A program made the position numbers and the translations under genes. Positions 23,830 to 32,149 of a stretch of DNA of 32,149 nucleotides are shown here, in pieces. A model generated the notes under the pieces. That model saw nothing but the letters and a program-made list of their open reading frames with translations. It was not told the DNA's origin and did not search any database. Position 1 is the stretch's first letter. The number at the start of each line of letters is the position of its first letter. This DNA is from Circinella minor (taxonomy: Eukaryota; Mucoromycota; Mucoromycetes; Mucorales; Lichtheimiaceae), in NCBI GenBank assembly GCA_016758965.1, contig JAEPRB010000353.1, forward strand, positions 1 to 32,149. Reading direction: 5' to 3'.

Positions 23830-25520
23830 TATATCATATTGAACATTATATTCAGAGGTGTTCTTGATATGCCTGGTAATAATAACAATAAATGGAAGAA
23901 TCATACAACAGATGACCTTTTATACGTAACGTGAATAAATTGTTTATCGTTTTACAAATAATTAACAAGGATGATTGCATTTTTCAATTGATTGTTTTTT
24001 CTTGGCTTACATACATCACTTTTTTATGCAAAATAAGGTACATTATTATAACCTAACGTACACAGATATTCTGATCAATTCATTATCGCTGTGGTTAATT
24101 ACAACGTTGCTAATTACTACGTAACAATATATTATACTCAATTAAAGGAGAAAAAAGATCCTTCTTAGTCATGATATTATTTACCAGCAAGACAACGGAG
24201 GATGTGTGTTCTATGTTTTTTTGATGAATTTATGTGCATATATATGACGACGACGGATGGTAATAGTTATTATGTGTAGCAGGTGTTGGGCAGAACGAGA
24301 AGATTACGAGAAAGAAGAAGGTTGCATATGTTTATGCACAAGAAGTAATATATTATTATCTCAAATAAATGCGAGAGTATATAAAGCATACCCATAATTG
24401 GTTAGTAATAATGATAATAATTCAATATCTTTGTATCCAGTTATATCAATGCGTTTTGTTGGTCAATATCACTGATATAATGTAATATTCGTGCAGTGAA
24501 AATTTCTAGCCGTCTTTTACTTTCTCTCTTGCTTAATTAGCTATTAAGATGCTTTCTATGTACGTAAATGAAATTTCTACGTAGAAATCTGGAATACCAA
24601 GATAGTAGAGTATAGCCATTGTCTGTGCTCGTGCTTTATTTTTTCTCGTGGATTGGTAAGTAAAAAAAAAAAAAGGTTTCGGAAACGTCTATTATTATAA
24701 TTTAGTTAAGTTCATATGTACAAGAAAGCTCCTGTTTCGTGCCATGACAAATAGAAATGATCATTTTCTTCTATTACTATTATTATCATTATTATAATAA
24801 CTATTACTATTACTACTGGTTCATTGCTTCACTTCTTGATATCTAACATGATAGAGATTTGGACTGAAACCAAACTTTTTTTGGGGGTGGAAGGGGGGAG
24901 AACAAAAAAGAGAGCAAGAGAAAGGTATCAGGACAAAACAATTTATACCGACATCGAATAAAAAAAAATTGGATCTATGACGATAACTATACTATAATAA
25001 TAATAATCATATTTTATTACCTATAAATAATATAATGAATATCAAGAACAAAGAAAATCAAATAGTTTGAGGAGAAAGAAGAAAAGAATTCAAAGTATCG
25101 TTATGAATGGGAGAGAAAAAACAGAGAGGGGGTGAAGAGAAGGAGGAGAAGGAAAGAACATATTTTCTACACTGGTAATAATAATAATAAAAAATAATAA
25201 GACCATTCAACTGAATGAACATCTCAAATGGAATGATGAGGCGATTCCATTGTCTTGGCTTTATTATGGAGCAAAAAGTTTTTTCATAACTTTTTTTTCC
25301 GGAATAAGTGTTGTTTGGTATGTTTATTTTACCTGGTAAAAAAAGAAAGAGATTAAAGAAAAGGAACATTTATTATTATTATTACTCCTTAATAATTTGA
25401 TCTACGCTGTTGTAGTTGTTGTTCTAGTCATGTCGGTAAATATTGAAGATCGTTCCAATAGTTAATAATGAGCAATTCAAACTGGCGTGATATTCTATTA
25501 TTCAATCCAGACACATATAA
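23830..25520. repeat. Copy B of a diverged duplicated region
   Basis: This is the counterpart of 17995-18885, same orientation, about 5.8-6.7 kb away. It is longer because of roughly 0.8 kb between 24245 and 25180 that has no clear match in copy A. A 16-bp perfect palindrome (atttctacgtagaaat, 24573-24588) lies in that extra part. A short frame at 25468 (MSNSNWRDILLFNPDTYNR) overlaps the last shared block; in copy A the matching frame reads NLNLCDILISL and is short. The region ends about 640 bp before the start codon of the small gene at 26163. Confidence 0.7.
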
Positions 25521-26162
25521 CAGAGTTTTTACCCATAAATCAGTCGATCTTTTTTTTTTCTTTTGCATTTGTTTGTTGTTTTTAGGAATAACAAAAAAGC
25601 AGTGTTTTTATTTTGTTTACGATATTATTTTATCACGCCACAGTTTTGTGTATAATAAACCCGATTAATATTGAAAAATGATGGTATTAGTGTAAGTTAA
25701 GATAATATTGAACGCTTTAGTATAGTATAGTTTAAATGAACATTGCCAAGAAAACTTGTCTCATATTACTTTACTCCCCACTTTAACTCAACAATATTCA
25801 TTCAGACGGTGAAACAAAACGAGAGAGATTATTATCTCCCCCCCCCCACTTCATAATCCCCCCTTATTTCTTTATTTTTTATTTTTCTTTTTTTCTATTA
25901 TCGAAATTGCCAAGAAGTTAAGGGCAATGCATATTATCAACACACAGCTAAAAAAAAAAAAAGAGACAGAACTGTAAATCATCACACCATTTATCCATTA
26001 TTTAATTTTCATCTTTTTCGTTTCATATATAAATACTAACCCACTTTTTTGTTTTCTTTTTTATTATTTACTACTTACTACTTCTTTTCATTACTAAATA
26101 CTACAAAACATATAAACATATCTTTCGCTACTACTATTACTACCAACTTCAATTCATTTAAA
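25521..26162 (+). promoter_or_regulatory. Upstream region of the small RVxF-motif gene
   Basis: It includes a C-run (25840-25848), T/C-rich stretches (25860-25900 and 26030-26095) and a TATA-like tcatatataaat near 26023. Transcription start is unknown. Confidence 0.4.
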
Positions 26163-26636
26163 ATGTTTTTCCAAGCTTCTTATTTTTTTGTTAATCGACG
26201 CGTCATTCTTGCTTTACGCAATAGCACAACTACAAACACATCTACAAAAGCAACTGCTCAACAACAACAACAGCAGCAACAACGTAAAAAGAAAAGTGTT
26301 CGATTCAGTGGTGTTGATAATGTATGTTACACGCATAGCCCTTCAGAATATGATAGATCATATCAATTACAACAACAACAAGCTGCGATGATGAGACCTC
26401 GAACTGTTGTTATTCATACTCCTCCCCATCGATTTACTCCATCCACTCCAACAATGATGACTGCTGCTACAAATACTTCAGCACCTAACACAATGAAAAA
26501 ACCAAAAAACAAATTAAGAATCAATACACAACTTGATACAGCAGGTCCACTTTTCTTTACACAATTATCAACAAATTATGGACGACACTGTAAACCATCA
26601 AACAACGAACAAAATATTTTATTAGCTGCTTGCTAA
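26163..26636 (+). CDS. Small Gln-rich protein with RVxF-like and SPSEYDRS motifs
   Basis: The protein is 157 aa, without introns in the coding part. The ATG at 26163 is preferred over the longer in-frame extension because the sequence before it is pyrimidine-rich leader. Order: hydrophobic/basic start (1-20), Thr/Asn-rich stretch, Gln run (33-40), basic RKKK leading into KSVRFSG (44-50), then CYTHSPSEYDRS (55-66), a second Gln run (68-73), and a Pro/Thr/Lys-rich tail ending LLAAC. KSVRF fits the RVxF consensus through which regulatory subunits dock on protein phosphatase 1. That reading is inference from a short motif. The downstream gene is convergent. Confidence 0.6.
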   Translation: MFFQASYFFVNRRVILALRNSTTTNTSTKATAQQQQQQQQRKKKSVRFSGVDNVCYTHSPSEYDRSYQLQQQQAAMMRPRTVVIHTPPHRFTPSTPTMMTAATNTSAPNTMKKPKNKLRINTQLDTAGPLFFTQLSTNYGRHCKPSNNEQNILLAAC

Positions 26637-27212
26637 TCCCGGAAAATCATATTATACCAGACACTTGTTATATAGAAACGAAAAGTTCTTACATTATTAT
26701 CTATTATACACATATACCTTTTACTATACCAATTTATCCCGATATACCTATTAGCATAATCGTCTATCCAACCAATTGATATTATATAGCAACTCCTAAA
26801 ACACACACATACACATAGACACACAATTATTGTTTCTTGTTTTGTACAATTTCATAAAACACAATGTAAATAATATTATATATATATATATATATATTTG
26901 TATACAAATTAAAAAACACAAAAGACGAACATAAAAACATATAAATAATAAGATAATGATAATAATATATGATGATAATGATAATAGTAGTGAGATATAA
27001 GAATGATACAATCAATTTGAATCATCATTGTTTTTGGTCGATTTAACGGAACAAGGAGTGAGAAAGGATAGCCAAAAAAAGAAAATAATATATGTATATA
27101 GATGTAATGGGAAGGTGAATATAAGGGTTGGATGAAAGAATAGTTGAAGAATGAGTTAATATGGGTGAATAAGTGAGCGGATTCATTTGATAAAATAGTT
27201 AATACTATTATT
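26637..27212. other. Convergent intergenic region
   Basis: It lies between the stop codons of two convergent genes and contains a TA repeat (about 26876-26896) and AAT/ATA-rich sequence. Both 3' UTRs are expected here. No gene is seen. Confidence 0.5.
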
Positions 27213-28268
27213 TTACCATGCTGCTTCGGCTTCAAGTAAAGAATAAGGTTGATCCTAAAGTAATCAAATAATAAAAACTTGTAAGTATCTTCCTTAAATC
27301 CCTCGTATATATCCTTTTTTATCCCTTACCTGTTTTTCCGTCGTAATAGTATTAGTTGTTATTATAGAGGGTGGAGTCCTTGGTTGCAGAGTTGGAGTAT
27401 AACCATCAAGTATTGATGGTGTACTATTTGCAGATGATTTAGGTGGTTCAATAGTAAGTGTTAAAGAATCGTCATTATCATTCTCATCTGCATGATTCGA
27501 TTCCGGGGTAGAAGGGATACTATAAGAAGCTGTTGGTGTAGGAGAAGAAGAAGAAGAAGAACAAGCAAAAGAATCAGGATAATTTGGTTTTTGAATGACT
27601 TGATGACAGAGGAGATATGCTCCTTTAGAATGTGGACTTTGTAACCAGTACAAAATCGCAAGTTTATAAAGATTATAGTTGGGGAATATTGAAAGGATAT
27701 CGTATGTCCAATTATCAAGTACTAATAAGATATTATATAAAATTAATTGTATAGTTTATATAATAATAATAGTTACTTTTTATTTACCTTGAAACGTGCC
27801 ATATATCATCCAATAAGTAAGCCATGATTTATATTCACGTTCTCGATTGACGCCATCATGAGGTTGTTGTTGTTGTTGATCACTTTGCTCCTTTACAAGT
27901 TGCCAACATTTCCAAGCAGGATAAACAACCCCAAGGAGATTCAGGGCAAGTTGGGTAGATTGTTTATAGAATCGCCGAAGACCTCCGGCCATCCCTGCCG
28001 TCAGACTAACAAATAATAGGATCGGATTCACTCCTTTACGTACAAGTAGTCGAAATATTCTTGATTTTGCATAGATCGTTTCCAAAGAATAAACACGACT
28101 GTTGAAAGTTTTATTTAAAGGTCGAGTTATAAATTCGAGGTTGATGGGTGATTGTCGGTTAAGTGCGTCGAGTAACTGTTCAATCGCACTTGAAGTGGCA
28201 TGAAATTGAAAGTCACCAGCAGTTCCTTTATGAATATTTTTGTCTTCAACATAATGCGATTCAGACAT
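27213..28268 (-). CDS. TB2/DP1/HVA22 (REEP/Yop1-type) membrane-shaping protein, three exons
   Basis: Exons on the minus strand: 28268-27788, 27721-27330, 27254-27213; introns of 66 and 75 nt; 304 aa. The TB2/DP1/HVA22 domain spans residues about 107-205, with LLGVVYPAWKCW (111-122), YKSWLTYWMIYG (146-157) and LAILYWLQSPHSKGAYLLC (181-199). These are the landmark stretches of REEP/Yop1 proteins, reticulon-like hairpin proteins that curve tubular ER membrane. The preceding segment VNPILLFVSLTAGMAGG (80-96) is hydrophobic and may form part of the first hairpin. The N-terminal about 70 residues are longer than in Yop1. The Ser/Thr/Pro-rich C-terminal tail has an acidic patch (DENDND) and ends in EAEAAW. 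Start at 28268 is the first ATG of the frame. It is followed upstream, same strand, by the cyclin gene. Confidence 0.85.
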
Positions 28269-28826
28269 TTAGAAACCCCCAAAAAAATTGCGTGTGTATT
28301 TATTTATTTATTTTCCCTTACAGATAAACCAAGTAAAAGGGAGAAAGTAAACGGAGAGGAGGAGAATGTGTGTGTGTAATATGGTTTGTTTGTATAAGTA
28401 AAAAAACCGAGTATGTAATATTGAAATATGCTGATAATAGTAGTCTATTCTTAATAATAGTGTGTGCGAGGGACTTCAAAAAAAAATTATTATTATTTTT
28501 TTCTCTTCCTTCCCTTTTAAAGAATCCTTATTTCTTTTTTCTTTTTGAGTAAAACAGATATTCATCGACCATTTTCTTGTGTAATTAATCACCATTATTT
28601 TATATAATCAAAAGGAGCATCTCTTAATTCTTTATATTTTTTTTCTCGGCAATATATAGTAGTCTTACTGCCCCTTTTTAAAGTTTTTTTTTTCTATATT
28701 CCATGGTTTCACAGACAGAAAAAAAAGTATTCAAATGTCATCACGTGGCAAAAGTAATAATTCATAAGATCTCGTGATAATAATAAAACTTTACACAACG
28801 TCTCTTTTTTTTTTTTATTTATATTT
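28269..28826. promoter_or_regulatory. Spacer between cyclin gene and REEP-like gene
   Basis: It holds the 5' region of the REEP-like gene and the 3' flank of the cyclin gene, both on the minus strand. On the minus strand purine- and A-rich tracts dominate. No further gene seen. Confidence 0.4.
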
Positions 28827-30143
28827 TTAAAATAATAAAGAAGAGGATTTCGATGATGGAATAACAACAACAGTAGCAAGTTTAGTTAATTTATCTGCAA
28901 CCATCACTAACATTTGTTCCTGAAGTTGTCGTTGATATAGGAGATGTTGAACAGTAGAAATGATCTGAGTTGCTGCATATTGATATACAACATAACTCAT
29001 CAAAACAGCCATCCCATACATAGCACAAATTGACGCTGCCGTTTTTGCTAAAAGCCACATCGCTTCAAAGGGTCGTAATGTTAAATGAAGTCGTTCCACA
29101 TATATAGGTAATAAAGATTGACTAAGGACTCGGATGTCACGATATGATAATGGTAATATAAAACTTTGTTGTTTAGCAAGAGTCAATCGGAATTCAAGAA
29201 AATTGCAAAAATCATAATAAGCTTGTTCAGGCACAAATAATTTGTATCGCATGTCGCGTAGAAACCGTTGTTCGAGTCGATTGATGTCTTGACAACTATG
29301 TTGTTGTTGTGTGAAATCGGACCAATCAACATTTGTCCACGTTACATCCGCACTTAATTTTATCTTATAGTTAGTACATGCAAACGTAGTAAGAATACAA
29401 TAATAAGCAATGAAATAAAATAGTTTTATGTTTTAATTATTATGCTATAAATTAATACTTACAGGAACTTATCAGCAACTATGACGCTTGCCAAGAATAA
29501 GTCTCGGGAGGTCCAGTCATGATGATAATTATTTGGATGATGATCAATATACCAAAGACAAAGTATTAAAGAAGAACATGAAATTTGCGCACGTGCAAGA
29601 GTTTTTCGAATAAAATTAACGTTTGTACGTAAGTTTTCGGCAGCAGTAGATGGCAATAAAGAACAACGATTCACTAAACTAGAGATAAATATGGCAGTAA
29701 AATCTAAAGTATACGAGAAAGTATAATAAAATTTAATTGATTTTATTAAAAAAAAAAGCCATATTTCTCACCAAACCCATAATCTATACTTTTATTAAAT
29801 ATTTATATTACCTATCAATTCCATGGGTATAACTGCGGATGTATCATGATAACCATTCTGTTTTGCCACTTGTAACATGTGCTGAAACGCTACCATATGT
29901 CCGTAGTACTATATTAATAAATAAATAATAATTCGGTTGGTTTTTTCATAATGATTTGTATATATATATATATATATATATCTGTGTGTATGTGTGCGAG
30001 AAGAATAAAAATATTGTGTAATTTTATTCTTGTATAAAAAAGAATTATCATTCGTTATTTACCGAACGATCGGCATGATGTGTCATTTTATCTCTTTCCG
30101 ATCGTTCTTTTCTTAATGATCGTTTTGAATTTCGTTTCGACAT
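28827..30143 (-). CDS. Cyclin-domain protein with C-terminal hydrophobic segment, four exons
   Basis: Exons on the minus strand: 30143-30063, 29908-29812, 29673-29463, 29352-28827; introns of 153, 138 and 110 nt; 304 aa. The second acceptor is the inner tttag at 29678-29674; the outer ctag would bring an in-frame stop. After a basic start (MSKRNSKRSLRKERSERDK), residues about 60-185 form a cyclin N-terminal fold. Markers are ARAQISCSSLILCLWYIDHH, SRDLFLASVIVADKFLADVTWTNVDW and INRLEQRFLRDMRYKLFV. The FLASVIVADKFL helix and the L-E-x-x-F-L helix match Pcl/Pho80-type fungal cyclins, which partner Pho85-like kinases. That subfamily call is inference. Residues 229-253 (WLLAKTAASICAMYGMAVLMSYVVY) are strongly hydrophobic and could span a membrane, which is unusual for a cyclin. 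Confidence 0.82.
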
Positions 30144-31700
30144 GACTAATTATGAAAGAATGTAAAGAACACAAAACGCTGAAAATAAAAAGGAGAAGGG
30201 AAAGGTTTATTGTATGTGAAAAAGAAACAAAGGTTAACTTTTTTCTTTTCTTCTTTTACTGTGGACTCAACCCCGCTCACTCTTTTTGAGATAATGCGCA
30301 TAATAAGCAAAGAATAGTAATAGTGCTGCTTGACAACACAACATCAGATTTTGCAAATTAAAATTATGTAGCACTAATCAATACACTGTTCCACCAATGT
30401 ATTTAATTATCATCTTTTTTTTTGTTCTCTACTAATGTATTATAGATATATGTACAACCTCTCTTTTTCTTTTGAATATGCGTAGGTGCAAAAAATAAAT
30501 CATCTTTTAGATATTTGCAGTATCTTGGTTTGTCCTCGTTTGCATATTATTTACTATATTATATCATCATGTACGTATGACATCTTACAGTAAACGCAAT
30601 TATTAATATACGTACGCTATTTACTTTTTAATTTATTTTATTTTCATTTTTATACTGTCAATAACAAATACATTGTACTTTTTTCCTGGTTATGTACATT
30701 GTAGCTGTGTATGATATTATGTAGTACGTATAATACCGTACCCATTATTTTATGACCATTCATTCCCATGAGTTCTTTGAAAATTGACACACAAACGGAT
30801 ACAATAATATCTCTTCCTTCTAATCATTGTGATATTGACTTTTAGAATACTAAATGTGTGGTACGTATAGCATCAATAACGTTTCCTATTCTTTCAAAAT
30901 GAAAAATATTATATAATCCCAATAGAAAGAAATGATGATATAACTTACAAGACAAAGCTTATTATTATTATCTAGTGCATTAAATGACTGATGGCATCTT
31001 CAAGCAAATTGACCAATTAGTTACGGTTCGTATGTTATATACAAGAAAAAACATGTTGAACAAGATAATGATACAGAATGTATGAATACCAAGCTACGTA
31101 GAACGTTTGCTTCTAAATGATTTTTCAAATTATCTCCTTTGTGGAAACCATGTGAGAGAAGTAACAGAAAGGAGAGAAACTAAATAAAAGATCTGATAGA
31201 GTCAGAATAAAAATAGAATAATACTGTAACACCAATAGTATAATCACCAGCAATAAACTACATTATGGTTTTCTCTGCTTTTTTTTTTGCCGGGTTAACA
31301 CGCCACCGGTGGTTATAAGACATGTGGTATTTTCAGTGACACATGATACATGTCTATATATTTGAACATCGTTGCGACAGCACTATATGTTCTACTGGTC
31401 GTATATATTGTATATTTGTGTGTGTCTAAAGGCTATCGCAGTACATATGTAAGGGGAATTATGTACTTTCTATAAGTTGATGATTGGATAAAATGAGTGT
31501 AATATTATAGCGTTTATTTTATGGTTGCAAATAGTGTGATACATTTATTGTGTGTGCTTAAAGTGTTTAGTAACCTGTGATTTAAAATTACGATAGGTCT
31601 GAATTATACTCTTTGTGTTATTTCAAAAAAAAAAAAAGAATGCAATCTAATCAGGTATATTTATTCAACTTTTTTTTTGTATATATGTTAATTCGATTAT
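30144..31700. other. Long intergenic region
   Basis: The part next to 30143 should hold the promoter of the cyclin gene (pyrimidine-rich on the plus strand near 30235-30260). The remainder is AT-rich without a supported gene. A 10-bp palindrome (ccaccggtgg) is at 31303-31312. No tRNA or rRNA signature was seen. Confidence 0.5.
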
Positions 31701-31702
31701 TA

Positions 31703-31957
31703 TTTTTCAATAGAGTCTACCATCAGTGTGTGATGAAATAGCAGCCCAAATGGAGGTAAAAAAAATAGACAATGTTAAATAATAAACAATTAGTTAGTTC
31801 AATTATTTTTGCCAGCATCCTGGAACACATTTGGAAGGCCCACTGGAATTTTATTTTTAATAATATCCCTTTTGTCACCCAAAACATCATTACCCGTATA
31901 CATAACTATTTATTACAACGTGCTCTTGAACATGATTTACCTAACTTAGTACAATAG
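31703..31957 (+). pseudogene. LINE-like C-terminal fragment, probable retroelement scrap
   Basis: A 61-aa frame (31772-31957) reads ILEHIWKAHWNFIFNNIPF, then IITRIHNYLLQRALEHDLPN. Its pattern of aromatic residues and final charged helix recalls the extreme C-terminus of non-LTR retrotransposon polyproteins of Mucoromycota. Upstream, 31714-31755 (SLPSVCDEIAAQME) also looks coding and is followed by GTAAAA and stops. No reverse transcriptase core is present in the window. An exon of an ordinary gene cannot be excluded. Confidence 0.35.
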
Positions 31958-31998
31958 TTTAAAAAAAAAAATTTATACCTCCTCCTTCTTTCCCCCTC

Positions 31999-32122
31999 TC
32001 AATATGACGTGGTCTGAAATAAATTGGAAGATCGTTTAGTTACACGTCGTGAAGATCTGGTATCGACATCATAAGAAGATATCGTTGATAATTGATCATC
32101 TTGAACTGGCTGATTTTCAACT
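31999..32122 (-). CDS. Last exon of a minus-strand gene running off the window
   Basis: On the minus strand a strong acceptor (ctttcttttcttttag, AG at 32124-32123) precedes an exon whose frame gives 40 residues, VENQPVQDDQLSTISSYDVD followed by a Ser/Arg/Thr-rich stretch ending SNLFQTTSY, and TGA at 32001-31999. The first exon base (32122) completes a codon begun in the previous exon. The product is unknown; the tail looks disordered with possible phosphorylation sites (SSRR, KRSS). Confidence 0.5.
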
Positions 32123-32149
32123 CTAAAAGAAAAGAAAGGGAAAAGATAA

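Noticed and set aside
25058..25369. 103-aa minus-strand frame in copy B
   Set aside because: Low-complexity Phe/Tyr/Ser composition from AT-rich DNA; the shared block in copy A does not keep this frame.
25468..25668. MSNSNWRDILLFNPD frame as the start of an RNase III-like gene
   Set aside because: The HKSVD wording is suggestive, but the frame runs at once into a T-tract, no donor site follows, and copy A does not continue the similarity.

Overview
The window looks like a fungal nuclear contig, most likely a Mucoromycota (Mucorales-type) mould. The DNA is AT-rich and full of T-tracts. Genes carry several short introns (66-153 nt for most, 276 and 581 nt for two) with GTAAG/GTAAT donors and TTTAG/ATAG acceptors. 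Two proteins are clearly fungal in type: a Cla4-like p21-activated kinase and a Ral2/LZTR1-like Kelch-BTB protein. I assembled all gene models by hand from reading frames and splice signals; in every multi-exon model the frame closes exactly.

Left part (1-9.7 kb) is accessory and repeat-rich. It holds two divergent relatives of a PD-(D/E)XK-like family: a degenerate one on the plus strand (3204-3719) and an intact-looking one on the minus strand (4477-5525). The second has a 10-nt first exon and a GTAGCC hexanucleotide array just upstream of its start. Its 3' flank is present a second time about 2.1 kb to the left. Further right are a decayed AT-hook/zinc-knuckle element (5962-7530), a dead Tc1/mariner (DD34E) transposase (7666-8915) and a degenerate array with 22-bp period (9047-9240).

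Centre (9.7-17.7 kb) is conserved and gene-rich. A PH-CRIB-kinase gene of nine exons (Cla4-like PAK, 689 aa) is followed on the same strand by a five-exon Kelch-BTB gene (674 aa). Both have long pyrimidine tracts upstream. Their families act in Cdc42 and Ras polarity signalling, so they may serve related pathways; that link is inference.

Right part (17.7-32.1 kb). Two diverged direct copies of a non-coding-looking region (A, 17995-18885; B, 23830-25520) flank a graveyard of decayed elements: unidentified coding-like scraps, a 22-bp tandem array and a Tc1-like relic. After copy B come a small intronless gene with an RVxF-like motif (26163-26636), a TB2/DP1/HVA22 (REEP/Yop1-type) gene on the minus strand (27213-28268) and a cyclin-domain gene on the minus strand (28827-30143) whose C-terminus has a hydrophobic, possibly membrane-spanning stretch. 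The end of the window holds a LINE-like scrap and the last exon of a minus-strand gene that continues outside.
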